The position numbers were made by a program, and so were the translations under genes. DNA of 64,000 bases from an uncultured Eubacteriales bacterium (GTDB lineage: Bacteria > Bacillota > Clostridia > Oscillospirales > Oscillospiraceae): NCBI GenBank assembly GCA_900544975.1, contig UQXI01000001.1, forward strand, positions 114,305 to 178,304, in the 5' to 3' direction. Below are positions 15,782 through 24,503 of this stretch, in pieces (positions within the stretch are counted from its first letter, which is position 1; every line of letters begins with the position of its first letter). Below the pieces are notes generated by a model. It worked only from the letters and a program-made list of their open reading frames with translations. It did no database searches and was not told the DNA's origin.

Positions 15782-17605
15782 ATGTGCGCAATTGCAGGAA
15801 TTCTGGGTTCCACCGGAGAAAACCGGGAGATCCTGGAGGGGATGCTGAAAACCATGACACGGCGGGGACCGGATCAGTGGGGCATCTTCCAGAAGAAGGG
15901 GCTCAGCCTCCTCCATGCCCGGTTGGCTGTCGTAGACCTGGCGGGAGGCCGACAGCCCATGGATCTCCTCTTCCGGGGAATCCACTACCATATGGTGTAC
16001 AACGGCGAGCTGTACAATACGGAGGAGCTGCGCCGTCTGCTGGTTTTGGACGGACATACCTTCCTGGGCCACTCCGACACCGAGGTGGTGCTCCACGCCT
16101 ATGCCCAATGGGGGGACAGCTGTGTGGAGCGGTTCAACGGTATTTTTGCATTCGCCGTCTGGGAGGAGGAGCCGGAGCGCCTGTTCCTGGCCCGGGACCG
16201 GATTGGGGTGAAGCCTCTGTTTTACACCATCCGGGACGGACAATTTCTATTCGCCTCGGAGCTGAAAACGCTCCTGGCCCATCCGTCGGTCCCCGCCCAG
16301 GTGGACGCCCAGGGCGTGGCAGAGGTCATGCTTTTGGGACCGGGCCGGACTCCCGGCTGCGGCGTCTTCCGGGGCATCCGGGAGGTGGAGCCAGGATGCT
16401 GCGGCTACTTTGACGGGCAGGACATGCGCCTGCACCGGTACTGGCGGCTGGAGGACCGGGAACATCAGGATACCCTGCCCCAGACTCTGGAGCGGGTCCG
16501 CGCGCTGGTGAGCGACGCCATCCGGCGGCAGCTGGTCTCCGACGTGCCCATCTGTACCTTCCTCTCCGGCGGGCTGGATTCCAGCCTCATCTCCTCGGTC
16601 GCCGCCCGGGAGGAGGCCCGGCAGGGCCGGAAGCTCCATACCTTCTCTGTGGACTACAAGGACAACGCCAAGTACTTCCACGCCGGAAAATTCCAGCCCA
16701 ACAGCGATCCGGAATTCATCCAGATCATGACCCAATACCTGGATTCTCAACACCACTGGGTGATCCTGGACACCCAGGAGCTGGCCGACGCCTTGGACGA
16801 AGCCGTGGAAGCCCGGGATCTGCCGGGTATGGCAGATGTAGACGCCTCCCTGCTGCTGCTGTGCCGGAAGATGAAAGAGACCGCCACCGTGGCCCTGTCG
16901 GGGGAATGCGCCGATGAGATTTTCGGCGGCTACCCCTGGTACCGGGACCCGGAGGTGCGGGAGCGGGCAGGCTTCCCCTGGGCCCAATCCACCGCCTGGC
17001 GGAGTTCCTTCCTGACAGACGGCTACCGGGCTGCATTGGACCCGGAGGCCTACGTATTCCGCCGGTATGAGACCACCTGCCAGGCCAGCGACGTGCTGCC
17101 AGGCCAGAGCAAGCAGGAGCGGCGGATGAAGGAAATGGTCAACCTCAATTTCCGGTGGTTCATGCAGACCCTCCTGGACCGGAAAGACCGGATGAGCATG
17201 TGGTCCGGGCTGGAGGTGCGGGTTCCTTTCTGCGACTACCGGATTGCCGAATATCTCTATGGGGTCCCCTGGTCCTTCAAAGACTACGAAGGGGTGGAAA
17301 AAGGGCTTCTGCGGAAGGCCATGGAGGACTTTCTACCCCCGGAAGTGCTGTGGCGGAAAAAGAGTCCCTATCCCAAGACCCACAATCCCGCTTATCTGGA
17401 GGAGGTCTCCCGGCGGCTGCGGCTGCTCCTGGAGGAGGGCACCGCGCCCATTTTCCAAATTGCCAACCGCCATGCCTTGGAAGATCTGCTCACCGCCCAG
17501 TATCCCTGGCCCTGGTACGGCCAGCTGATGAATACGGCGCAAACCATCGCTTATATGCTCCAGGTCAATCACTGGATGGAGGTCTACCACGTGGAATTGG
17601 TGTAA
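15782..17605 (+). CDS. asnB: Asparagine synthetase, glutamine-hydrolysing
   Basis: 607 residues. It transfers glutamine amide nitrogen to aspartate using ATP. The N-terminal class II glutaminase needs Cys directly after Met, so the start is set at MCAIAG (15782). An ATG two codons upstream (15776) sits better relative to AAGGGG, which leaves some doubt. The PPi-loop signature SGGLDSS is near residue 262, followed by the synthetase domain with SGECADEIFGGY. The usual MCGI start is MCAI here. It is a single gene with a terminator, converging on the Nudix gene. Many AsnB-like proteins in Firmicutes modify peptidoglycan or other molecules, so free asparagine synthesis is likely but not certain. 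Confidence 0.88.
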   Translation: MCAIAGILGSTGENREILEGMLKTMTRRGPDQWGIFQKKGLSLLHARLAVVDLAGGRQPMDLLFRGIHYHMVYNGELYNTEELRRLLVLDGHTFLGHSDTEVVLHAYAQWGDSCVERFNGIFAFAVWEEEPERLFLARDRIGVKPLFYTIRDGQFLFASELKTLLAHPSVPAQVDAQGVAEVMLLGPGRTPGCGVFRGIREVEPGCCGYFDGQDMRLHRYWRLEDREHQDTLPQTLERVRALVSDAIRRQLVSDVPICTFLSGGLDSSLISSVAAREEARQGRKLHTFSVDYKDNAKYFHAGKFQPNSDPEFIQIMTQYLDSQHHWVILDTQELADALDEAVEARDLPGMADVDASLLLLCRKMKETATVALSGECADEIFGGYPWYRDPEVRERAGFPWAQSTAWRSSFLTDGYRAALDPEAYVFRRYETTCQASDVLPGQSKQERRMKEMVNLNFRWFMQTLLDRKDRMSMWSGLEVRVPFCDYRIAEYLYGVPWSFKDYEGVEKGLLRKAMEDFLPPEVLWRKKSPYPKTHNPAYLEEVSRRLRLLLEEGTAPIFQIANRHALEDLLTAQYPWPWYGQLMNTAQTIAYMLQVNHWMEVYHVELV

Positions 17606-17630
17606 TCCTGAATCCTTCTTTGAGAAAAAC

Positions 17631-17666
17631 GGGACTGCTGCAAAATTTACTTTTTGCAGCAGTCCC
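17631..17666. terminator. Shared bidirectional terminator between asnB and the Nudix gene
   Basis: Hairpin GGGACTGCTGCAAAA / TTTTGCAGCAGTCCC with a 6-nt loop between convergent genes. The Nudix stop codon (17647) lies inside it. It is of the same type as the hairpins at 833-865 and 47623-47660. Confidence 0.75.
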
Positions 17667-18237
17667 TGTTTGATTCCTCTGGGATTCGAAGGGCCTGGGC
17701 CAGCAGGTCCAATTCCTCCGAAAAAATGCAGTGGGGTATGGCGTTTGCAGTCACCGCCTGACGGCAGGCAGCAAAATCCATCCAGACCACCTCAGAGACC
17801 TCGCTTTCCTGGAGGTGCAAGTCCTGGGGCTCCCCCTCCCAGACGCCATAATACACCCGGCTGACCTGCCGGTCCCGGAAGGGCCTGCCGTAAAAGGAGC
17901 CCCTCCAGTCAAAGCGGCGCACTCCGGCCAGGTGGAGCTGCTCTGCCTGCATGTGCAGGCCCAGCTCCTCCTCCAGCTCCCGGAGGGCCGAGGACACCCA
18001 GTCCACACCGGCCGGAATGTGCCCGGCGCTGGAGATGTCATAGCAGCCGGGATGGGAATCCTTCTGTTCACTGCGCTTTTGCAGCAGCACCTGCCACCGG
18101 CCGTTCCGCTGTCGGAAGAGCCACACATGGCTGGTCCGGTGCCGATCTCCGTCCCGGTGCACCAGCTCCCGCTCTTTGACCTCCCCGGTGGGCACGCCGT
18201 TTTCATCTACCAAATCTAACAGTTCCAATCCAATCAC
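17647..18237 (-). CDS. Nudix hydrolase
   Basis: 196 residues. The Nudix box lies at about 72-94 (GHIPAGVDWVSSALRELEEE then LGL), with the expected RE..EE core that binds magnesium and cleaves nucleoside-diphosphate-linked substrates. The N-terminal LDLVDENGVPTGEVKEREL and VWLFRQRNGRWQVLLQKRS match the YfcD/isopentenyl-diphosphate-isomerase-like subgroup. The substrate is not predictable from sequence. The start used is GTG with a weak ribosome site, so the true start may differ. The last codons run into the shared terminator hairpin, which is unusual but harmless. Confidence 0.85.
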   Translation of the reverse strand: MIGLELLDLVDENGVPTGEVKERELVHRDGDRHRTSHVWLFRQRNGRWQVLLQKRSEQKDSHPGCYDISSAGHIPAGVDWVSSALRELEEELGLHMQAEQLHLAGVRRFDWRGSFYGRPFRDRQVSRVYYGVWEGEPQDLHLQESEVSEVVWMDFAACRQAVTANAIPHCIFSEELDLLAQALRIPEESNRDCCKK

Positions 18238-18282
18238 CCGGATTCATCATACACCTGACGCCGGAAAATTGCAACAGAAACC

Positions 18283-19596
18283 CTATGCCTTTCCGTCCGG
18301 GTGGATTTCGCTCTGGGCCGGACTATCCAGCACAGCGCCATCGGCCGTAAACCGGGATCCATGGCAGGGGCAATCCCAGCTGTGCTCCGCCGGATTCCAT
18401 TTGAGGGCGCAGCCCATGTGGGAGCACCGCCTGGGGGTCAAGCGGAGGAAGTTGCTCAGGGTGTGGCCCAGATTGGACAGCAGCTGGAGCCGCAGCATGG
18501 AGCGGGAGGGGGAATATACGGCGGTATACGGACTTTCCTTGCCTGTCACCAGGTCTGCCAGCAGCGTTGCCGCCGCCATGGAATTGGTCATGCCCCAGGC
18601 TCCAAACCCGGTGGCCACATATAAATCGGGCGTATGGGGGCTAAAGGCGCCCACATAGGGCAAACCGTCCAGGGTCATGCAAGCCTGGTTGGCCCAGGCG
18701 TACCGCTCCGGCAGCCCCGGAAAGTGGCGTTCTGCAAAGTTTCGCACTGCCTCCCAACCGCCCTTTCCACCGGTACGGTGCCTGCCGCCGCTGAGGAACA
18801 AATTGTCTCCAAAGTTGCGCAGAGAGATGCCGTTTGCACCCATCCCGGCATAGGTTCCCTCCACATTCGGGCCGCCCCCTAAAGCAACCACGTAGGACCT
18901 GCGCTGATAGAGCTTCATAAAATAGAGGCCACGAAAACGGCCCAAGGGGAAATGGGTTGCCACGATGATCTTCCGGGCCAGAATTTTGCCCCGCTCCGTA
19001 AAGGCAACTCCATTGGAAATTCCCAGAACCGGCGTATTTTCCCGAATTTTCAGGTTGGAAGCCAAACCATATAAAAACCGCAGAGGATGAAACTGCGCCA
19101 TCCCCGGCAAATACACCGCCCCGGCCACAGGAAACGGCAGCGGGGTCTCTTTCCGATACTCCGCCGAAAAGCCCAGGCGTTGCAGCAGCTCCGCCTCGGT
19201 CTTCAGCCGCTCCGCCTGCGCCTGGGTCATGGCGTAGCGGTAGTGGGGCCGTTCCTGGAAGTCACAGGGATACCGCTGCGCCAGAGTCCGGTACTTTTCC
19301 AGGGCCTCCCAATTGGCCAGGAAGTACAGCCGGGCCGGCTCCTGCCCAAATCTGGCCGACAAATCCTGATACAAAGGATCATGGAGGGTGCTGAGCACCG
19401 CCGTTGTTCCGCTGGTGATGCCGCTTCCGATGGTGTTGCCCTCCACCAGAAGACATTCGATTCCACGGGACTGCAGCTCCCGGGCGCACAAAATGCCTGC
19501 CATCCCGCCTCCAATCACCAAAATTTCCGTGGACGTATCACCGTCCAGCTGTGGAAACCGGGGAATTTCCAATCCCTGGGTCCAGATCTCCTTCAT
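18283..19596 (-). CDS. FAD-dependent oxidoreductase with C-terminal Rieske [2Fe-2S] domain
   Basis: 437 residues; ATG at 19596 with AAGGAGG upstream. The N-terminus has the dinucleotide-binding fold VIGGGMAG (27-34) of the DAO-type FAD family. The C-terminal 80 residues form a Rieske domain with both ligand pairs: CSHMGC (about 390) and CPCHGSRF (about 411). Fusions of this kind are common in bacteria (YhfW-like) and presumably couple substrate oxidation to one-electron transfer; the substrate is unknown. No signal peptide is visible. It is a single gene preceded by a long noncoding region. Confidence 0.88.
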   Translation of the reverse strand: MKEIWTQGLEIPRFPQLDGDTSTEILVIGGGMAGILCARELQSRGIECLLVEGNTIGSGITSGTTAVLSTLHDPLYQDLSARFGQEPARLYFLANWEALEKYRTLAQRYPCDFQERPHYRYAMTQAQAERLKTEAELLQRLGFSAEYRKETPLPFPVAGAVYLPGMAQFHPLRFLYGLASNLKIRENTPVLGISNGVAFTERGKILARKIIVATHFPLGRFRGLYFMKLYQRRSYVVALGGGPNVEGTYAGMGANGISLRNFGDNLFLSGGRHRTGGKGGWEAVRNFAERHFPGLPERYAWANQACMTLDGLPYVGAFSPHTPDLYVATGFGAWGMTNSMAAATLLADLVTGKESPYTAVYSPSRSMLRLQLLSNLGHTLSNFLRLTPRRCSHMGCALKWNPAEHSWDCPCHGSRFTADGAVLDSPAQSEIHPDGKA

Positions 19597-19659
19597 CGTG
19601 GCGCCTCCTTGCTTGTTTTCCTTAGTATGCCACAGATGCAGGCAGGTATTTGTACCGTC

Positions 19660-19812
19660 TGTGGAAAACTTTGGCTTCCACCCCCAGAATTCGACACAAG
19701 CACCCAGATTTCCCGTATATTCCCCCGGTTTCGGTTTACAATAATGTGGATATCCCCATGGGTATGCATGAGTTTTGCACATTCTCCACAGGGTTGTCCA
19801 CAGATGTTCACA
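19660..19812. other. Cluster of DnaA-box-like nonamers in a 458-bp noncoding region
   Basis: Within about 150 bp are TGTGGAAAA (19660), TGTGGATAT (19745), TTCTCCACA (19782), TTGTCCACA (19794) and ATGTTCACA (19804). The first four match TTATCCACA or its complement at 8 of 9 positions. An AT-rich stretch with TTGTTAACA follows near 19860. The gap 19597-20054 contains no gene. dnaA and dnaN are not adjacent, so this need not be the chromosome origin. Confidence 0.4.
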
Positions 19813-19993
19813 GGGAAAAGCCTGGCGCAAGGTGGCGATTTCTCCCCGTTTTGTTACAAGTTGTTAACATTTCGTTTCCATTTTCTATGCACGCCGAATT
19901 TGACATAATCTCTATGCAGCCGTAACACAAAATCCGCCGGATACGGACATTCTCTGTTTCAAAAACGCTGAACAGGGCCGAAATACCAAAAAA

Positions 19994-20022
19994 ACATGGA
20001 CAAAACTGGGTTTTGTCCATGT
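19994..20022 (-). terminator. Rho-independent terminator of the ABC exporter operon
   Basis: Perfect 13-bp stem ACATGGACAAAAC/GTTTTGTCCATGT with a 3-nt loop. On the minus strand it is followed by a run of seven T, 33 bp after the ATPase stop. Confidence 0.9.
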
Positions 20023-20054
20023 CCTTCTGTCAAATCATACCGAATGGGGCCAAA

Positions 20055-20741
20055 TTATGCCAGATGTTCCACCTGTTGCACCACACCGGCGTGCAGGCGG
20101 ATCACCGTATCGGCCTGACGCGCCAGCTCCATATCATGGGTCACCAGGATCACCGTTTGGCCAAACCGGGCTGCCAGGGACTTGAGGAGCCCCAGCACCT
20201 CCTCCCCGGTGGCGGGGTCCAGGTTGCCTGTGGGCTCGTCCCCCAGGAGAATCGCCGGTTGGATCATCAGCGCCCGGCCAATGGCCACCCGCTGCTGCTC
20301 ACCACCGGACAGCTCATCCGGATACTTGTCCAGGAGCTTTTCAATCCCCAGCGCCCCCGTCACCTCTTGGAAAAAGGCGGGGTCCGGATCTCTTCCATCC
20401 AGATTCAGGGGAATGCAGAGATTTTCCCGGGCGGTGTGCTCCCCCAGTAGGTTGTATGCCTGAAAGACAAAGCCAATCCGGCGGCGGCGCAAAATCGCCA
20501 GCTGCTTGTCCTTCAGATCAAAGACGCTCTGATTCTCCAGATACACCTTGCCGCCTGTGGGCCGGTCCAGTCCCCCCAGAATGTGCAGCATGGTGGACTT
20601 TCCGCTGCCGGACTTTCCCACAATGGCGTAAAACCTGCCTTTGCAAAACTCCAGATTCACCGGCTGCAACGCGCGGCATTCCAGGTTGGTACCGGGGTGA
20701 TAGACCTTTTCTACGCCGTCTAACTTCAAAATTGTCTCCAT
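20055..20741 (-). CDS. ABC transporter ATP-binding protein (MacB/LolD type)
   Basis: 228 residues from the ATG at 20741, chosen over an upstream TTG because AGGAG is then 8 nt away. Walker A is GKSGSGKST (about 37-45), the signature LSGGEQQRVAIGRAL, Walker B ILLGDEPTGNLD, and the H-loop VTHD. This is the LolD/MacB/FtsE-like subfamily that pairs with FtsX-type permeases. It energises the large permease encoded 18 bp upstream. In Firmicutes such pairs act in peptide-antibiotic resistance, lipoprotein handling or cell-wall control. The cargo is unknown here. Confidence 0.92.
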   Translation of the reverse strand: METILKLDGVEKVYHPGTNLECRALQPVNLEFCKGRFYAIVGKSGSGKSTMLHILGGLDRPTGGKVYLENQSVFDLKDKQLAILRRRRIGFVFQAYNLLGEHTARENLCIPLNLDGRDPDPAFFQEVTGALGIEKLLDKYPDELSGGEQQRVAIGRALMIQPAILLGDEPTGNLDPATGEEVLGLLKSLAARFGQTVILVTHDMELARQADTVIRLHAGVVQQVEHLA

Positions 20742-20759
20742 AACCAAGCTCCTTTCGTC

Positions 20760-23700
20760 TTAGCTTCGAATGTTTTCCGTGGGAGAAGATTGCAAGGGCC
20801 CACGCAGCGCCAGCAGGTGGAACAGAAGCAGCACCGGCAGCTCCAGGAGACATAGCCCCACATGGAGCATCCAGGGATACGCCGCCAGATCCTCCCGAAC
20901 AATTGCCTGTAGCAACGCCATGAGAGAAAATCCCTGCCCCATGCGCTGCATCCACCCGGAGATCAACACCGCCAACGCCAACACGCCGTGGGCGCCTACC
21001 ATGGCAATCAGCCAATCCCGCAGGGCTTGGAATGCCTGGCCCCGGTACATCTGGGCTTTGGTTACACCCAGAGCCTGCAAAATGCCGGTTCGCTTTCTCC
21101 CCTGCTCCTGGGCCGACGCCAGGGTGTTGCGAAGAATCATCCACACAATGACGGTGGCGGCAAAGGCCAGCATCCCCATCAGCAGACAGGAGGACAGGGC
21201 CTTATGATAAACCGCCTGGTTGGAATCGTGGAGATTTCCCAAAGTCAGATGGTTTTCCCGGGAAATCTGGAAGAGGGGCGTCAGGGTGTTTTCCGTGGAA
21301 GCGTGCTCCCCGGCATACAGATTGAAGCCGGCCTCTCCATAATTGTAAGTGTAGAGCCAGTTCTTCCGGGTCTCCAGCATGGCCAGATCCCGCTCCGTCA
21401 TCGTCTTAAACCCGTCGCTGTAGAGGCCGTAGAGCAGCTTGGAGCTGCCAATGACCACATGGCTCTGGGGATTGCCTGCAAAGGGCCAGACGCCTTGCTC
21501 CGGGAAATACCGGATGATGGCGCCCACCGTCACATTCTGAACCGTCTGGGTGTAGTAGACCGACGTGTCCGCCAAACGGGGACAATCCACTGCCAAAGTC
21601 AGGCTGTCGCCTACCTGTACAGACGAATCCCGTTCCCAGCCCTGGGCCGCACTGGCCGCTAAGCTCAGGTCCATGGTTCCTGTGGAGCGCAGAAGATCTG
21701 CCATGGAATTTTCGTTCCCCTCGCCGGAACCCTGTAGCGCACGGTGCATGGGCAGCAGGAGAATGACTTCCCTGCCCTCTTCAAAGGCCACCGGATCCAC
21801 AGAGCCCTCTGTAAACGCCCTTTCCAGGCGGGCATAGAGGTCTGAGGTCCCATCCACTCCGTAGGCCTGCGTCAGGAAGCCCTCTCCTGTCTGCTTGGGA
21901 GCATCCGCTTTGGACGTTGCAAAGAAGCTGTCGCCTCCCGCCCGTTTCAGCGTAGAGAGTACGGGACTGCGCTCCATTCCATCGTACCAGAGGAAGATAT
22001 GGTCCTCCCGCTGCCAGAAGTCCACCCGGGACAAGCCCTCCGCCCGGCCCAGCTTCTCGAGCAGGGCTTCTGTCTCCCGCCTGCTTCCCGTGTGGTTGGA
22101 CAGCAGAGTATAATCCGGCTTGTCCGTCTGCTGGACCGTCTGCCGGTATGTGTCAAAGGACGCATTGCCCAGGAACACACAGATCAGTTCCATTGCCACC
22201 AGGAACAGGCACAGAAGCGCCATCCCTGCGGTTCTGCCTGGGTTCCCCGCCCGGTCCCTGGCACACAGCCGGCGCCAGGTCTGGCGCTTCCAGGCCCGGA
22301 CTCGTACGTGGCGGCGTTTGTGTCCCTCCATCCGCCCCACCAGGGGAGTGTGCATACTTTTGAGGCTGGGGGGCATCAGCATCCCCAGAAGCACCGCCAG
22401 GATGCCGCAAACCTGCCCGGCCAGCACCAGAGGCCCGTCCAGGAAGAAGGAAACACCCTCCAAAGCCTTGGTCACGCCAAAGGCGATTGCAACGCCCAAT
22501 ACATCCCCCAAAATGAGACTCCCAATGGTGATATAGACACACTCCCAGGCCAGGAGCGCAAAGATCTGCCCCTGGGTCGCGCCCACGCTTTTCAGCAGCG
22601 TCAACTTTTTGGTCCTCCGGCGGAGCTGCGTGAAAAAGATCTGGAACACGGCGCACACGGTAATGACCACAATCACGCCGATCATGGCCGCTCCCATGGT
22701 CTCGGTCAGGCCCCCTTCCAGGGGATACCCATAGCGATTCAGCAAGATCTGCCCCTGGTTGTAGGTATAACACTCTGTGATGTCCGGCAACCCGCCGGGC
22801 GCGGATTGGTAGGAGCCGCTTTCATCCAGGGAGAACGATACCATGCCATATTCCAGCTCCTGAAATGGAACCGACCAGGCCCTGTAATAAACCGACATCT
22901 GGGACTTCCAATCACTGATTTGGGTGGGCAGCATCAGATACGCAAGCCACCCATCCTCCAACCGGGTGGAGCCGTCGCTGAGCTCCCATTGGAACACAGG
23001 CCGGTGCAGGTAGACCTCTTCTTTGTAAAGATTGCCTTCCCGTCCAATCCGTTCCAGCCAAACCGCATAATACCGATTGGAAACCAGCTCCAGGCCAGTC
23101 AGGGAGATTCCATCCAGAGACGGGTCCGTTTTCTGCATCTCCTCCAACTGCCACTGTGCAATCTCCCAGTCTCTCTCCTCCACCTCGTAGCCATCGTCGG
23201 ATTTCCACGCATCACTGTCCATAGAGCGGTAATACGCATCCACAGACACCTCCCGCACCAGGGGAATCCCCATCTCCCGGACCTGCCCATACAGGCTGGA
23301 AAGGGCGCCATTGCCCCGGAGGAATAACAGGGTTTGTTCTTCCAGAGGCCGTTGCAGCCGGGGTTCCTCTCTGGTCTGGAGCTGAGCCGCCGTCTCCCGG
23401 AACTCCTCTGCCGTCGGAGCGGACATGTAACAATTGGGCAGCACCACATCTCCCACATCCCAACGGTCTGACACCGTCTCTACGATGCCCACCACAGTAC
23501 AGGATCTGGTCAAGGTCAGATCCTGTGTGGGAACGGCGCCCCGGGTCATGACGATTTGCTGCAACTCCTCGCTGGCAAACTGTGCACTTTTGGCATACAG
23601 ATAATCATACTGGGTATTGAGACCCCAATTCACCTCACCATGGGTATCTCCCTCAAAAAAGGATCGGTTCACTTCTGTGGTCGCCACTCCGCCGTCATCC

Positions 23701-24482
23701 CGGACGGTATATTCTAAGTAGCCATTCAAGTTGCTAAAGTACTGGGCAGCACTCAAAACCGCAGTCCGATAGGATTCGTCATCCATCTCCGAAATGGGAC
23801 AGCGGAGCGGAGCGTCATAGGACCATTCCGTGTGTAACTCGCCGTTTTCATCTTTATAGGTGAATTGGCCGTTCCAGACCTCTTCCGTCCAGATACGCTC
23901 CATAATGGACTGGATCCCCTCTTCCGTCACGCCGTCGCCAAAGGTCTTCATCACCTGCCTCGCCGGCAACTCGCCACCCCGAATGGTGATGGACGGGGTT
24001 GGATATTGCCGTTCCCGCAGGCCCTCCATGTGATAGTTCATTGTCAGGGAAATCTGACTGCCCACGCCGATTTCCTCTGAGAACAGCCCCAGCTGTCCCC
24101 GCTCCAGGAGGATTTCCCCTTTTGCCTCCGGTGCGCGGCCCTCCAAAATCCGGAGATTTCCCAGCCGGGCAAAGTCTTCATCCCAGACTGCCACATGGCC
24201 GCACTTCTCGTCGCTTCCCAGCATCGTCACCGTAACGGCCTCGTCCGTCTGAGTAAGCCCCTCCAGGTTCCGGCAAACTTCTGCGTCTCCCCCTCCGTAT
24301 AAGAGGTGCCAATTGCCATACAGATTCTGGCGCTGTTGGGCCTGGCTCCCATGGAAGGAAGACAGCAGCAAGGTCCCCGCCGTCAGGAATAGAAAGCCCA
24401 TTCCAATCACCAGAGCCAGAACCCGGGTGTCCTTTCGCCGCCCCCGCATGCCGCGGACAGCCAATTTCCGTAGCTTGTTCAC
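20760..24482 (-). CDS. Large FtsX-family ABC transporter permease
   Basis: 1240 residues; GTG start with AGGAGG 7 nt upstream. The N-terminal membrane segment (VLALVIGMGFLFLTAGTLLL) is followed by an extracellular domain of nearly 600 residues. An FtsX membrane block (AAMIGVIVVITVCAVFQIFF, VGATQGQIFALLAWECVYI) follows, then a second external domain and a C-terminal block (LLMGMLAFAATVIVWMILRN and others). This is the two-FtsX-domain layout of BceB/MacB-like exporters, though longer than usual because of the first loop. It forms a transporter with the ATPase encoded next and follows the HAAS/DUF4097 gene by 21 bp. The substrate is unknown. Confidence 0.88.
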   Translation of the reverse strand: MNKLRKLAVRGMRGRRKDTRVLALVIGMGFLFLTAGTLLLSSFHGSQAQQRQNLYGNWHLLYGGGDAEVCRNLEGLTQTDEAVTVTMLGSDEKCGHVAVWDEDFARLGNLRILEGRAPEAKGEILLERGQLGLFSEEIGVGSQISLTMNYHMEGLRERQYPTPSITIRGGELPARQVMKTFGDGVTEEGIQSIMERIWTEEVWNGQFTYKDENGELHTEWSYDAPLRCPISEMDDESYRTAVLSAAQYFSNLNGYLEYTVRDDGGVATTEVNRSFFEGDTHGEVNWGLNTQYDYLYAKSAQFASEELQQIVMTRGAVPTQDLTLTRSCTVVGIVETVSDRWDVGDVVLPNCYMSAPTAEEFRETAAQLQTREEPRLQRPLEEQTLLFLRGNGALSSLYGQVREMGIPLVREVSVDAYYRSMDSDAWKSDDGYEVEERDWEIAQWQLEEMQKTDPSLDGISLTGLELVSNRYYAVWLERIGREGNLYKEEVYLHRPVFQWELSDGSTRLEDGWLAYLMLPTQISDWKSQMSVYYRAWSVPFQELEYGMVSFSLDESGSYQSAPGGLPDITECYTYNQGQILLNRYGYPLEGGLTETMGAAMIGVIVVITVCAVFQIFFTQLRRRTKKLTLLKSVGATQGQIFALLAWECVYITIGSLILGDVLGVAIAFGVTKALEGVSFFLDGPLVLAGQVCGILAVLLGMLMPPSLKSMHTPLVGRMEGHKRRHVRVRAWKRQTWRRLCARDRAGNPGRTAGMALLCLFLVAMELICVFLGNASFDTYRQTVQQTDKPDYTLLSNHTGSRRETEALLEKLGRAEGLSRVDFWQREDHIFLWYDGMERSPVLSTLKRAGGDSFFATSKADAPKQTGEGFLTQAYGVDGTSDLYARLERAFTEGSVDPVAFEEGREVILLLPMHRALQGSGEGNENSMADLLRSTGTMDLSLAASAAQGWERDSSVQVGDSLTLAVDCPRLADTSVYYTQTVQNVTVGAIIRYFPEQGVWPFAGNPQSHVVIGSSKLLYGLYSDGFKTMTERDLAMLETRKNWLYTYNYGEAGFNLYAGEHASTENTLTPLFQISRENHLTLGNLHDSNQAVYHKALSSCLLMGMLAFAATVIVWMILRNTLASAQEQGRKRTGILQALGVTKAQMYRGQAFQALRDWLIAMVGAHGVLALAVLISGWMQRMGQGFSLMALLQAIVREDLAAYPWMLHVGLCLLELPVLLLFHLLALRGPLQSSPTENIRS

Positions 24483-24503
24483 AAAATACCTCCTGCCTTC
24501 CTG

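Noticed and set aside
19660..19812. Calling this the chromosome origin
   Set aside because: No dnaA, dnaN, gidB or rpmH nearby and no change of gene strand around it; kept only as a DnaA-box-like cluster.
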